Part shown: positions 16,583-24,746 of the stretch, piece after piece
How positions within the stretch are numbered: the stretch's first letter is position 1
Layout of the letters: the number at the start of each line of letters is the position of its first letter
Source: Methylobacterium variabile
GTDB taxonomy: Bacteria; Pseudomonadota; Alphaproteobacteria; Rhizobiales; Beijerinckiaceae
Direction: 5' to 3'
DNA length: 36,324 nucleotides
Assembly (NCBI RefSeq): GCF_001043975.1
Contig: NZ_LABY01000042.1
Span: forward strand, 1-36,324
Program-made: the position numbers and the translations under genes
The notes under the pieces: model-generated
The model's database searches: none
Seen by the model: only the letters and a program-made list of their open reading frames with translations
Told to the model about the DNA's origin: nothing

Positions 16583-16882
16583 ATGACCGTACCCGTCGTC
16601 GCGATCTTCGTGGCCAAGCCCGGCGCCGAGGCGCGGCTGGAGGCGCTGTTCCGGTCGGTGATCCCCGCGACCCTGGCCGAGGCGGGCTGCATCAGCTACC
16701 AGTTGAACCGCGACCTCGACGACCCGCGCCGCTTCGTCTGGACCGAGGAGTGGGCCAGCCGGCAGGCGCTGGAGCAGCACCTCGCCGCGCCGCACATCGC
16801 GGCGCTCTTCGCGCAGCTCCCCGAGCACGTCGAGTCCTCGCAGGTGATCGCCCTCGGGCGCGTCGCCGGAGGCAGGGCATGA
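16583..16882 (+). CDS. Antibiotic biosynthesis monooxygenase (ABM/YgiN-like) domain protein
   Basis: A 99-aa single-domain protein with a ferredoxin-like fold expected. Sequence cues are VAIFVAKPGAEARLEALFRSVIPATLAEAGCISYQLNRDLDDP then FVWTEEWASRQALEQHLAAPHIAAL, the classical ABM pattern. Relatives are cofactor-free quinol monooxygenases or heme/aldehyde-handling enzymes acting as dimers. CAGGAG precedes the ATG. It is divergent from a TetR regulator that probably controls it. The substrate is unknown. Confidence 0.88.
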   Translation: MTVPVVAIFVAKPGAEARLEALFRSVIPATLAEAGCISYQLNRDLDDPRRFVWTEEWASRQALEQHLAAPHIAALFAQLPEHVESSQVIALGRVAGGRA

Positions 16883-16895
16883 GCGGTCGAGCGTG

Positions 16896-17402
16896 ATGCG
16901 GTACGAGGTGGAGCGGAAGTTCCTGGTGGCCCACGAGGAGTGGCGCGCCGGCGCCGTGAGCCGGCGCCGGCTCACGGACGGGCTGGTCGGGGAGTTCGCC
17001 GGCGGCAAGGTCCGGGTGCGGCTCGACGACGAGCGGGCCTGGCTCACCGTCAAGGGCCGGCGCGACGGGCTGGCGCGGCCGGAATTCGAGTACGAGATTC
17101 CGCGGCCGGACGCCGAGGCGATGCTGAGCCTGGTCTGCGAGACCTGCCTGATCGAGAAGACGCGCCACTGCGTGCCGCATGCCGGGCTGACCTGGTCGGT
17201 GGACGAGTATGCCGGCGCCCTCACGGGGATGATCCTGGCCGAGGTCGAGCTGGAGCACGAGGCGCAAGCCGTCGCGCTGCCCGGCTGGCTCGGCCGCGAG
17301 ATCACCACGGACCAGCGCTTCCGCCAGTCGACGCTGCTGCGCCTGGCGCGCGAGGCGGGCCGCCCGGTGACCCTGACCGAGGTGCTGTCGGCACGGCTGT
17401 GA
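16896..17402 (+). CDS. CYTH domain (triphosphate tunnel) phosphohydrolase
   Basis: A 168-aa CYTH protein. The diagnostic ExExK motif is E4-V-E6-R-K8 at the N-terminus. Charged beta-strands follow (GGKVRVRLDDERAWLTVKGRR, PEFEYEIPRPDAEAML, CLIEKTRH, WSVDEYAG, LAEVELE), as in inorganic triphosphatase-like tunnel enzymes, and the C-terminal EITTDQRFRQSTL block matches bacterial members. It probably hydrolyses tripolyphosphate or a nucleoside triphosphate using a divalent metal. The gene starts 13 bp after the monooxygenase stop, so they may share a transcript; a GTG one codon earlier is possible. Confidence 0.92.
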   Translation: MRYEVERKFLVAHEEWRAGAVSRRRLTDGLVGEFAGGKVRVRLDDERAWLTVKGRRDGLARPEFEYEIPRPDAEAMLSLVCETCLIEKTRHCVPHAGLTWSVDEYAGALTGMILAEVELEHEAQAVALPGWLGREITTDQRFRQSTLLRLAREAGRPVTLTEVLSARL

Positions 17403-17448
17403 GGAGGCGGGAGGGGGGCGATCCGCCACCCCGTTGCAAGGACGGACC

Positions 17449-17982
17449 ATGGTCGGAATCCTGAAGAAGTCTCTGTGCGTCGTCGCCCTCGCCCTCGCGA
17501 TGAGCCCGGCCCCGGGCCGGTCCGCGAGCGAGCCGGGCGCGTCCCACCCGAGCGGGGAGGCGCTGGCGCGCCGCCTCGTCGGGACCTGGGAGCTCGTCTC
17601 GTACAAGGTCGAGGACCAGGAGACCGGCAAGCTCGTCGACGCGATGGGCGAGGCGCCGCGCGGCCGCGTGATCTTCACGGGCGACGGCTGGGTGGCGTTC
17701 ACCCTCGAGGGCAGCGACCGCAAGCCGGCCCGGTCCGACGCCGACCGGGCGGCCCTGATGAACAGCCTCGTCGCCTATATCGGCCGCTACCGGGTCGAGG
17801 GCGACCAGTGGGTGACGAGCGTGCAGACCGCCTGGGCGCCCGAATGGGTCGGCACCGAGCAGCGGCGGACCATCCACATCGACGGCGACGTCGCCGACGT
17901 CACGACCCCCTGGCGGGTCATGCCCAACTGGGATGCGGGCCGGCCCTCACGCAGCATCATCCGGTTCCGCCGCGCGTCGTGA
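17449..17982 (+). CDS. Exported lipocalin-like domain protein
   Basis: A 177-aa protein. Residues 1-26 are a signal peptide (MVGILKKSLCVVALALAMSP, then APGRSAS). The mature part begins LARRLVGTWELVSYKVEDQETGK and continues PRGRVIFTGDGWVAFTLEG, YIGRYRVEGDQWVTSVQTAW, matching the lipocalin-like family. The likely role is binding a small hydrophobic ligand in the periplasm, but no ligand can be deduced. The ATG at 17449 gives the intact signal peptide; a TTG at 17434 would spoil it. Confidence 0.8.
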   Translation: MVGILKKSLCVVALALAMSPAPGRSASEPGASHPSGEALARRLVGTWELVSYKVEDQETGKLVDAMGEAPRGRVIFTGDGWVAFTLEGSDRKPARSDADRAALMNSLVAYIGRYRVEGDQWVTSVQTAWAPEWVGTEQRRTIHIDGDVADVTTPWRVMPNWDAGRPSRSIIRFRRAS

Positions 17983-18462
17983 GCCTCCGGGCACGCTGAG
18001 GCAGCCAACCATCAACCTGCGCATCGCCGTTGGGGAAGTGTCGGCATTCCGCAGCACCGCCCCGTCCCGGTGAGGCGGGCGGTCGCGCGGTGATTGTCCT
18101 TCGCGCGGCCATCGTCTATGAGGCGGCGGCAAAATCATCGAGCCAAAACAGCCGGTGTCTCCTCGCCCCGACGGTCGCGGCCGTCGCCTGAAGGGGGCCG
18201 CGGTTCCAACGCCGCGCCGCCTCGCGCTCCGGGCCAGCAGACGCGCCCCCGCTCTCCCGGCAGGATCGCCCATGCCGCAGGCAGGACGGGGACGAGCCGC
18301 GAGGGACCGACGGCCATCGTCGGGGTACAGCGGCCGCCACCGAGGAAACCTCCCGAAAAGGCCTGCGCGACGGGCGGGAACGCCCGGTCGCGATCGAACG
18401 CCAGTCACGACCGGGGGCGCTTCGTGCGGCCTGCCCGGCCTGCACGAGAACGGGGATTGGCC
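17983..18462. other. 480-bp upstream region of the malate:quinone oxidoreductase gene
   Basis: No gene is supported. The mqo frame is open back to 18094, but that part is basic, low in hydrophobics, and has no ribosome-binding site, whereas the Tat leader begins at 18463. The region presumably holds the mqo promoter and a long leader. I see no clear operator or terminator. Confidence 0.45.
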
Positions 18463-20175
18463 ATGCGTGCCGACGACAAGAACACCTGCAAGAACACCGG
18501 CGCCACCGGCCTCAACCGCCGCCAGATCCTCGGGGCCACGGCCGCCGGCCTCGCGGCCTCGGCGCTGCCCGACTCGTTCGCCCTGGCGCAGGCCGCCGAC
18601 AAGGTCGACGTGCTGCTGATCGGCGGCGGCGTGATGAGCGCGACGCTCGGCGTGTGGCTGAACGAGCTGGAGCCGGGCTGGTCGATCCGGATGCTCGAGC
18701 GCCTCGACACGGTGGCGATGGAGAGCTCGAACGGCTGGAACAACGCCGGCACCGGCCATTCGGCGCTGGCCGAGCTGAACTACACCCCCGAGAAGAAGGG
18801 GCAGATCGAGATCGCGAAGGCGATCGAGATCAACGAGGCCTTCCAGGTCACCCGCCAGTTCCTGGCCTGGCAGGTGAAGAACGGCGTCCTGAAGAACCCG
18901 CAGTCCTTCATCAACTACACGCCCCACATGAGCTTCGTCTGGGGTGAGGACAACATCGCCTATCTCAGGAAGCGCTACGAGGCGCTGAAGGCGAGCCCGC
19001 TCTTCGCCGGGATGGAGTTCTCGACCGATCCCGAGCAGCTGAAGAAATGGGTGCCCCTGATGATGGAGGGGCGCGATCCGAACCAGAAGGTCGCCGCCAC
19101 CTGGTCGCCGCTCGGCACCGACGTCGAGTGGGGCGAGGTCACCCGCCAGTACGTCGCCCACCTGCAGCGCCAGAAGAGCTTCCGGCTCGACCTCTCGACC
19201 GAGGTCCAGGGCATCGCGAAGAACCCGGACGGCTCCTGGCGCGTGACCGCGCGCAACCTCAAGGACGGGTCGCGCCAGAGCGTCGACGCCAAGTTCGTGT
19301 TCATCGGCGCCGGCGGCGGCGCCCTGCACCTGCTGCAGGCCTCCGGCATCCCGGAGGGCGAGGACTATGCCGGCTTCCCCGTCGGCGGCTTGTTCCTAAT
19401 CAACGAGAACCCGGACGTCGCGACGCTCCACCTCGCCAAGGCCTACGGCAAGGCCTCGGTCGGCTCGCCGCCGATGTCGGTGCCCCACCTCGACACCCGC
19501 GTGCTCGGGGGCAAGCGCGTCCTGCTGTTCGGGCCCTTCGCGACCTTCTCGACCAAGTTCCTGAAGGAGGGCTCGTACCTCGACCTGCTGACCTCGACCA
19601 CGACCAGCAACGTCTGGCCGATGATGAAGGTCGGCATCGACGAGTTCCCGCTGGTCGAGTACCTCGCCGGCCAGCTGATGCTCTCCGACGACGACCGCCT
19701 CGCGGCGCTGCGCGAGTACTTCCCCAACGCCAAGAAGGGCGAGTGGCGCCTGTGGCAGGCAGGCCAGCGCGTGCAGATCATCAAGCGCGACAAGGACAAG
19801 GGCGGCGTGCTGAAGCTCGGCACGGAGATCGTCGCTGCCGCGGACGGCAGCATCGCGGCGCTGCTCGGCGCCTCGCCGGGGGCCTCCACGGCCGCCCCGA
19901 TCATGCTCCAGGTGCTCGAGAAGGTCTTTGCCAGGAACGTCGCCACGCCGGAATGGCAGGCGCGGATCCGGCAGATCGTCCCGAGCTACGGCCGGCGGCT
20001 GAACGACGACCCGGAGATGGTCGCGCAAGGGTGGGCCTACACGAGCGAGCAGCTGCAGCTGCCGGCTCCGCCGGCGATCGATCGCGCCGCGCTCAAGCCC
20101 GTGCCGGTGAGCAGCACGGTGCTCGACAGCAGCGACACCGCCGTCAAGGCGCCGGTCCACGACCTGGCGCCCTGA
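18463..20175 (+). CDS. mqo: Malate:quinone oxidoreductase with twin-arginine leader
   Basis: FAD enzyme that oxidises malate to oxaloacetate and passes electrons to the quinone pool. The Rossmann FAD motif [16 protein letters not shown] begins at about residue 48. Other Mqo signatures are [53 protein letters not shown] and FPVGGLFL. The 570-aa length is about 50-70 residues over common Mqo because of an N-terminal extension: [20 protein letters not shown], then DSFALAQA, a Tat-type signal with twin arginines R19-R20. Most studied Mqo enzymes are cytoplasmic and membrane-bound, so this copy may be periplasmic. The ribosome-binding site is weak. It is convergent with the AraC regulator. Confidence 0.93.
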   Translation: MRADDKNTCKNTGATGLNRRQILGATAAGLAASALPDSFALAQAADKVDVLLIGGGVMSATLGVWLNELEPGWSIRMLERLDTVAMESSNGWNNAGTGHSALAELNYTPEKKGQIEIAKAIEINEAFQVTRQFLAWQVKNGVLKNPQSFINYTPHMSFVWGEDNIAYLRKRYEALKASPLFAGMEFSTDPEQLKKWVPLMMEGRDPNQKVAATWSPLGTDVEWGEVTRQYVAHLQRQKSFRLDLSTEVQGIAKNPDGSWRVTARNLKDGSRQSVDAKFVFIGAGGGALHLLQASGIPEGEDYAGFPVGGLFLINENPDVATLHLAKAYGKASVGSPPMSVPHLDTRVLGGKRVLLFGPFATFSTKFLKEGSYLDLLTSTTTSNVWPMMKVGIDEFPLVEYLAGQLMLSDDDRLAALREYFPNAKKGEWRLWQAGQRVQIIKRDKDKGGVLKLGTEIVAAADGSIAALLGASPGASTAAPIMLQVLEKVFARNVATPEWQARIRQIVPSYGRRLNDDPEMVAQGWAYTSEQLQLPAPPAIDRAALKPVPVSSTVLDSSDTAVKAPVHDLAP

Positions 20176-20302
20176 CGGGGGCCGGTGCGCCCGCCGCCCG
20201 TGGCGGTGGGCGGTCCCTCGAGCACGGCGCGGAGGGGCCGGTGAGGACGGGCGGCGGAGCCCTGCTCTCGCGCCGCGGCCGCGGCTGGGACCGGTTCCGG
20301 GG

Positions 20303-21310
20303 TCAGTGGCCGAGCTGCTGGATCCAGTCGCCGAGCGTCTGGCTGGCCCAGGGATGGTGCGGCGCCGCCGCGCGCTCGGCGGCGGCGTCGCGCGGCAGGC
20401 AGCCGAAGCGCCGCTTGAAGGCACGGCTGAAGGTCTTCTCGTCCGAGAAGCCCGTCGCGTAGGCGACGCTCGAGATGCGCGGGCGCCCACCCTCGGCGGC
20501 GTCCGTCAGCAACCGCAGCGCGTGGGCGAGACGGCGGTTGCGGATGTAGCTCTGCACGCCGTCCTGCGCGGCGAACTGGCGGTACAGCGTCGCCCGCGAC
20601 AGGCCGAAGCGGGCGCAGATCATCTCCAGCCCCAGTTCCGGATCCCGCAGGTTGTCCTGGATGAAGGCCCGGACCTCGAGGCTGGTGTGCCGCTCCGCCG
20701 TCGCGGCGTCGGCCGACGGGCTCGGCAGGGCGGTGGCGCAGAGCGACGCCGCGGCCTCGGCGATGCCCGGCGCGTGCTGCGCCGTCAGCTGGCCGCAGCA
20801 CTCCACCACGTCGCGCAGGTAGGATGCGAAGATCTGCGCCACCCGGTCCTGCGTGGTGCTGAACACGGTGCCGTGCAGGGCGTCGATCACCCCGCTGCGG
20901 CTCCCGAGCAGCGCGCGGGGCAGGAGGATGTTCGTCGCCGTCACGGCCGAGGCCGAGAGGGCGATCGGCTGCGCCAGGTCGTAGACGACGAAATCGGACG
21001 GCCCGGCCGCGGCCTCCCCCCGGTCCGTTCGCACCCGGCTCGTTCCGCTGCGGTAGAACTGGATCAGCACGTGGTCCACGCCCTGGCGCGCGGCCGTGCG
21101 GGCGGTCCGCTCGAGCATCTGGGCGGGGGCCGAGACCTCGCCGATCAGAACAGTGCCGAGATTGTAGCTCTGCATTCCCACCGACGGGCCGACATGCGTC
21201 TCCGGGAGCGGCCGCGCGTCGAAGATCGGCGAGAGATGCTCGGTCCAGGCCTTCCAGGCGGCCACCGGATCGAGACCCGGCACGAAACGGTCAAGAGGAA
21301 TGTCTGACAT
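20303..21310 (-). CDS. AraC family transcriptional regulator
   Basis: A 335-aa regulator. The N-terminal part resembles the AraC-binding-like sensor domain (VLIQFYRSGTSRVRTDRGEAAAGPSDFVVYDLAQP). The C-terminal double HTH spans about residues 225-320, with LGLEMICARFGLSRATLYRQFAA and RISSVAYATGFSDEKTFSRAFKRRFG. It faces away from the flagellin gene across a 396-bp A/T-richer gap. Its target is unknown. An 18-bp dyad (GATTTC-N6-GAAATC, 21318-21335) just upstream of its start is a candidate autoregulatory site. Confidence 0.9.
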   Translation of the reverse strand: MSDIPLDRFVPGLDPVAAWKAWTEHLSPIFDARPLPETHVGPSVGMQSYNLGTVLIGEVSAPAQMLERTARTAARQGVDHVLIQFYRSGTSRVRTDRGEAAAGPSDFVVYDLAQPIALSASAVTATNILLPRALLGSRSGVIDALHGTVFSTTQDRVAQIFASYLRDVVECCGQLTAQHAPGIAEAAASLCATALPSPSADAATAERHTSLEVRAFIQDNLRDPELGLEMICARFGLSRATLYRQFAAQDGVQSYIRNRRLAHALRLLTDAAEGGRPRISSVAYATGFSDEKTFSRAFKRRFGCLPRDAAAERAAAPHHPWASQTLGDWIQQLGH

Positions 21311-21706
21311 ACAGACTGATTTCTTTGCAGAAATCCCAAGTCGTCTTGCTGCTTCAACGGTCGTGCCGTGAAGCGACTGGATATCGTCTTGGGGGTAGGG
21401 GTCGTGAAGACACAGACCAACTGAACGTTCTTATATCTAGTCGGTTCTGCAGCGACAATCCGGAAAAGCAAAAAATTCCGCGATGAGCGAGGTTGTGATG
21501 CGCTCATGCCGCAGCTGAGACGCATTGCCACTATAATGAGACGGAAAGTCGCTTATTATAACTTTGAGACGATGTGTTCCTTATACGAGATGAAACGCGA
21601 CAAGATCTGCGGATAGTCATGGTTTTGTTTAGTTCTGAGGTAAGGCCGACGTCGTTTGATCGGTGCGTTGCCGACGTGCTCGGCGCCTCGCCTTCCAGGA
21701 CTAGTC
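21311..21706. promoter_or_regulatory. A/T-richer regulatory region between araC-type gene and flagellin
   Basis: This 396-bp gene-free region is clearly lower in GC than its surroundings. It holds the dyad GATTTC-TTTGCA-GAAATC at 21318-21335. It also holds a longer inverted repeat, TATAATGAG at 21532-21540 and CTTATTATA at 21552-21560 (nine pairs, one G-U type). A conventional sigma-54 -24/-12 or sigma-28 flagellar promoter was not recognisable with confidence. It likely contains the flagellin promoter and a long leader. Confidence 0.5.
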
Positions 21707-23974
21707 ATGGCATCTGTCACGCTCTCTGCCGCGACGCGGCAGAACCTGCTCGTCGCCCAGAGCACCGCCGATCTGCTGGCCACTACGCAGACCCGTCTCG
21801 CGACCGGCAAGAAGGTGAACTCGGCGCTCGACAACCCGACCTCCTTCTTCACCGCGCAGAACCAGAACGCCCGCGCCAACGACCTGACCAACCTGCTGGA
21901 TTCGATCTCCAACGGCGTGCAGGTCATCCAGCAGGCCAATAGCGGCATCACCTCGATCCAGAAGCTGCTCGACTCCGCCAAGTCGGTCGCCAACCAGGCC
22001 CTGCAGGCGGCCTCGGGCTACACGACGAAGTCGAGCGTCTCGACGACGGTGGCCGGTGCCACGGCGCAGGATCTGCGCGGGACGGCGACCTTCTCGAATG
22101 CTCAGGCGCCCAGCAACGTGCTGTTCAGCGGCGCGGCGAACGGAACGACCGCGATCACGGGTACGACGACCCTCAGTGGTGTCGCCGGTACGATGAACAG
22201 TTCGGCCGCCGTCACCGATGCCGCCAACGCCGCGATTACAGGTGCGACCACGCTGTACGGTGCCGCCGGCCTCTGGGCCGACGCCGCAACCAGCAAGATC
22301 AACGACGGGGACGTGCTCACGGTCAACGGGAAGTCCGTCACGTTCAAGGCCGCGGCCCTGCCGCAGGCCTCGACGATGACCGGCACGCAGAGCCAGGTCG
22401 GCAACGTCGTGACGGATGGCAGCGGCAACTCGACCGTCTATCTCGGCACCGACGCGACGACCTCGACGGCGACGATGGCCGACCTGCTGAGCGCGATCGA
22501 CATCGCGAGCGGTGCGCGGTCGATCACCGGCGTGACGGGTGGTACCGCAACGTTGAGCGCTGCCGCCTCGGCGGTCGTAACTACTCCCGTGACCGGAACG
22601 ATCCGTCTCTCGTCGAGCACCGGCTCCGATCTCAACCTGTCGGGCGAGGCCGACATCCTCAACAAGCTGAAGCTGTCGAGCGCGACGGGATCCGGGGCCG
22701 CGACGGTGTCCGTGCTGCGCACGACCACCAGCGCGACCCTGGGGACGCTCGTCTCCGACGGTTCCACGCTCTCGGTCAACGGCAAGACGATCACCTTCAA
22801 GGACAACGCGCCGCCGCCCACGACTCTCGCCCGCGGTGGCGTCGTGGCGGGCACGAGGGTCGAGACGGACGGCAGCGGCAACTCGACCGTGTACCTGAAA
22901 GGTGCGACGATGAGCGACGTGCTCACCGCCGTCGATCTGGCCTCGGGCGTTCAGACCGCCACGATCGCGTCGGGCGCCGCGACCCTCACGACGGCAGCCG
23001 GCGCGACCAACTCGTCGCTCGGCGCGACCGGCGCCCTGAAGATCAGCACCGGCACGCTGTCCGATCTCACCATCACCGGCACGGGCAATGCCATGTCGGC
23101 CCTCGGGCTGGCCGGCACCTCGGGCACGTCGCAGAGCTTCACGGCCTCCCGCACGTCCGTCCCCGGAGGAATGGCCGGCAAGACCCTGACCTTCGGCTCG
23201 CTGCGCAGCGGCACCGCCGTCAACGTGACCTTCGGCGACGGGACCAACGGCACCGTCAAGACGCTCGATCAGCTCAACACCCAGCTGGCGGCCAACAACC
23301 TCAACGCGACCCTGGATTCCAGCGGCAAGCTGACGATCTCGACCACCAACGACAACGCCTCGGCGACGATCGGCGGCACGCTGGACGGCGGCACGATCGG
23401 CGGCACCTCGGCGTCCCTGTTCTCGGCCGCGGCCGCGCCGGTCGCGGACGTGAACGCGCAGAATGCCCGTGCCCAGCTGATCAAGCAGTACAACCAGATC
23501 CTCGACAACATCAAGACGACCGCGCAGGACGCCGGATACAACGGCACCAACCTGCTCAACGGCGACAACATGAAGCTCACGTTCAACGAACGGGGCACGT
23601 CGGCGATCCAGGTTCAAGGCGTGATCTTCGACGCGACCGGCCTCGGCCTGGCCAAGCTCGGCCAGAACGGTCTCAACGAGTTCCAGGACAACACTGCGAC
23701 CAACAAGGTCATCGACTTCCTGAGCAGCGCGGGCAGCACCCTGCGCAACCAAGCCTCGACGTTCGGCTCCAACCTGTCGGTGGTGCAGAACCGGCAGGAG
23801 TTCAACAAGAACGTGATCAACAACCTCCAGAACGGCGCGGCCAAGCTGACCGACGCCGACCTGAACGAGGAGGCGGCGAACTCCCAAGCCCTGTCGACCC
23901 GGCAGTCGCTGACCGTGTCGGCCCTGTCGCTCGCCAACCAGGCGCAGCAGAGCATCCTGCAGCTCCTGCGCTGA
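21707..23974 (+). CDS. Flagellin with enlarged, internally duplicated central domain
   Basis: The flagellar filament protein, exported by the flagellar type III system. N-terminal D0/D1 (residues 1-110) reads MASVTLSAATRQNLLVAQ, then STADLLATTQTRLATGKKVN and IQQANSGITSIQKLLDSAK. The C-terminal D1/D0 (about 590-755) reads YNQILDNIKTTAQDAGYNGTNLLNG and SLTVSALSLANQAQQSILQLLR. At 755 aa it is far longer than common alphaproteobacterial flagellins (about 300-500). The extra length is a Thr/Ser/Gly-rich centre with a duplicated module: DGDVLTVNGKSVTFK at residue 200 and DGSTLSVNGKTITFK at 351, each followed by TDGSGNSTVYL and a DLASG-like end. No flaF, flbT or other flagellar gene is adjacent. Confidence 0.93.
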   Translation: MASVTLSAATRQNLLVAQSTADLLATTQTRLATGKKVNSALDNPTSFFTAQNQNARANDLTNLLDSISNGVQVIQQANSGITSIQKLLDSAKSVANQALQAASGYTTKSSVSTTVAGATAQDLRGTATFSNAQAPSNVLFSGAANGTTAITGTTTLSGVAGTMNSSAAVTDAANAAITGATTLYGAAGLWADAATSKINDGDVLTVNGKSVTFKAAALPQASTMTGTQSQVGNVVTDGSGNSTVYLGTDATTSTATMADLLSAIDIASGARSITGVTGGTATLSAAASAVVTTPVTGTIRLSSSTGSDLNLSGEADILNKLKLSSATGSGAATVSVLRTTTSATLGTLVSDGSTLSVNGKTITFKDNAPPPTTLARGGVVAGTRVETDGSGNSTVYLKGATMSDVLTAVDLASGVQTATIASGAATLTTAAGATNSSLGATGALKISTGTLSDLTITGTGNAMSALGLAGTSGTSQSFTASRTSVPGGMAGKTLTFGSLRSGTAVNVTFGDGTNGTVKTLDQLNTQLAANNLNATLDSSGKLTISTTNDNASATIGGTLDGGTIGGTSASLFSAAAAPVADVNAQNARAQLIKQYNQILDNIKTTAQDAGYNGTNLLNGDNMKLTFNERGTSAIQVQGVIFDATGLGLAKLGQNGLNEFQDNTATNKVIDFLSSAGSTLRNQASTFGSNLSVVQNRQEFNKNVINNLQNGAAKLTDADLNEEAANSQALSTRQSLTVSALSLANQAQQSILQLLR

Positions 23975-24001
23975 TCGACCCGCCGCAGCGCCACGCGTGA
24001 G

Positions 24002-24033
24002 AGAGGCCGGGGCATGCGCCCCGGCCTCTTTGC
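24002..24033 (+). terminator. Rho-independent terminator of flagellin
   Basis: Perfect 12-bp arms AGAGGCCGGGGC (24002-24013) and GCCCCGGCCTCT (24018-24029) with an ATGC loop are followed by TT. They lie 28 bp after the flagellin stop. The stem is very strong, although the T-run is short. Confidence 0.8.
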
Positions 24034-24100
24034 CATTCGTGCGGCCGGCTGGTGCCGGCCGGGGTCGTGGCCTAGTTTCGCTCCCGGGAAGGAGCGCACC

Positions 24101-24721
24101 ATGATCCGGTTCTACGCCTGGGACACGCCGAACGGGCGCAAGATCAGCGTCGCCCTCGAGGAGATGGGGCTGCCCTACCGGGTCGAGCCCGTCGACATCA
24201 CCAAGGGCCGGCAGTTCGAGCCGGACTTCCTCGCCATCAGCCCGAACAACCGCATCCCGGCGATCGTCGACGAGGACGGGCCGGACGGGGCGCCGCTCTC
24301 GGTGTTCGAATCCGGCGCGATCCTGGTCTACCTCGCCGAGAAGACCGGCCGGTTCCTGCCGCAGGACCCGCGGGGCCGGGTCGCCGTGATGGAATGGCTG
24401 ATGTGGCAGATGGGCGGCTTCGGGCCGATGCCGGGGCAGGTCCACCACTTCCTCACCGTCGACGAGGCGAACCGGGCCTATGGGCTCGAGCGCTACCAGA
24501 AGGAGACGCGCCGGCTCTACGGCGTGCTCGACCGGCGCTTGGGCGAAGGAGAGTTCGTCGCCGGCGCCCTGTCGATCGCGGACTTCGCCATTCTGGGCTG
24601 GGCCTGGCGCCACGCCCGGCACCGGGTCGACCTCGCCGATTACCCGCACGTGCGGCGCTGGTACGAGGGATTGATGGCGCGGCCGGCGGTGCAGCGCGGC
24701 TTCGCCGTCGCGCTCAGCTAG
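24101..24721 (+). CDS. Glutathione S-transferase, nu-class (YfcG/YghU-like)
   Basis: A 206-aa cytosolic GST-fold protein. The N-terminal thioredoxin-like domain reads MIRFYAWDTPNGRKISVALEEM; T9-P10-N11-G12 is the nu-class motif in which Asn and Thr, not Cys or Tyr, contact glutathione. PNNRIPAIVDEDG and VFESGAILVYLAEK complete the glutathione site. The C-terminal helical domain has SIADFAILGW. Relatives have disulfide reductase activity with glutathione. GGAG precedes the ATG. The next gene begins 25 bp downstream, so co-transcription with peptidase T is possible. Confidence 0.93.
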   Translation: MIRFYAWDTPNGRKISVALEEMGLPYRVEPVDITKGRQFEPDFLAISPNNRIPAIVDEDGPDGAPLSVFESGAILVYLAEKTGRFLPQDPRGRVAVMEWLMWQMGGFGPMPGQVHHFLTVDEANRAYGLERYQKETRRLYGVLDRRLGEGEFVAGALSIADFAILGWAWRHARHRVDLADYPHVRRWYEGLMARPAVQRGFAVALS

Positions 24722-24746
24722 AGACAGGGCAGGGGATCGCAGCGAT

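Noticed and set aside
18094..18462. N-terminal extension of mqo in the open frame upstream
   Set aside because: The extra 123 residues are basic and low complexity, and would bury the Tat leader; start signals favour 18463.
21701..24649. A very long open frame antisense to the flagellin and GST genes
   Set aside because: It mirrors the codon pattern of two clearly recognisable plus-strand genes; high GC makes such antisense frames common. It has no recognisable domain.
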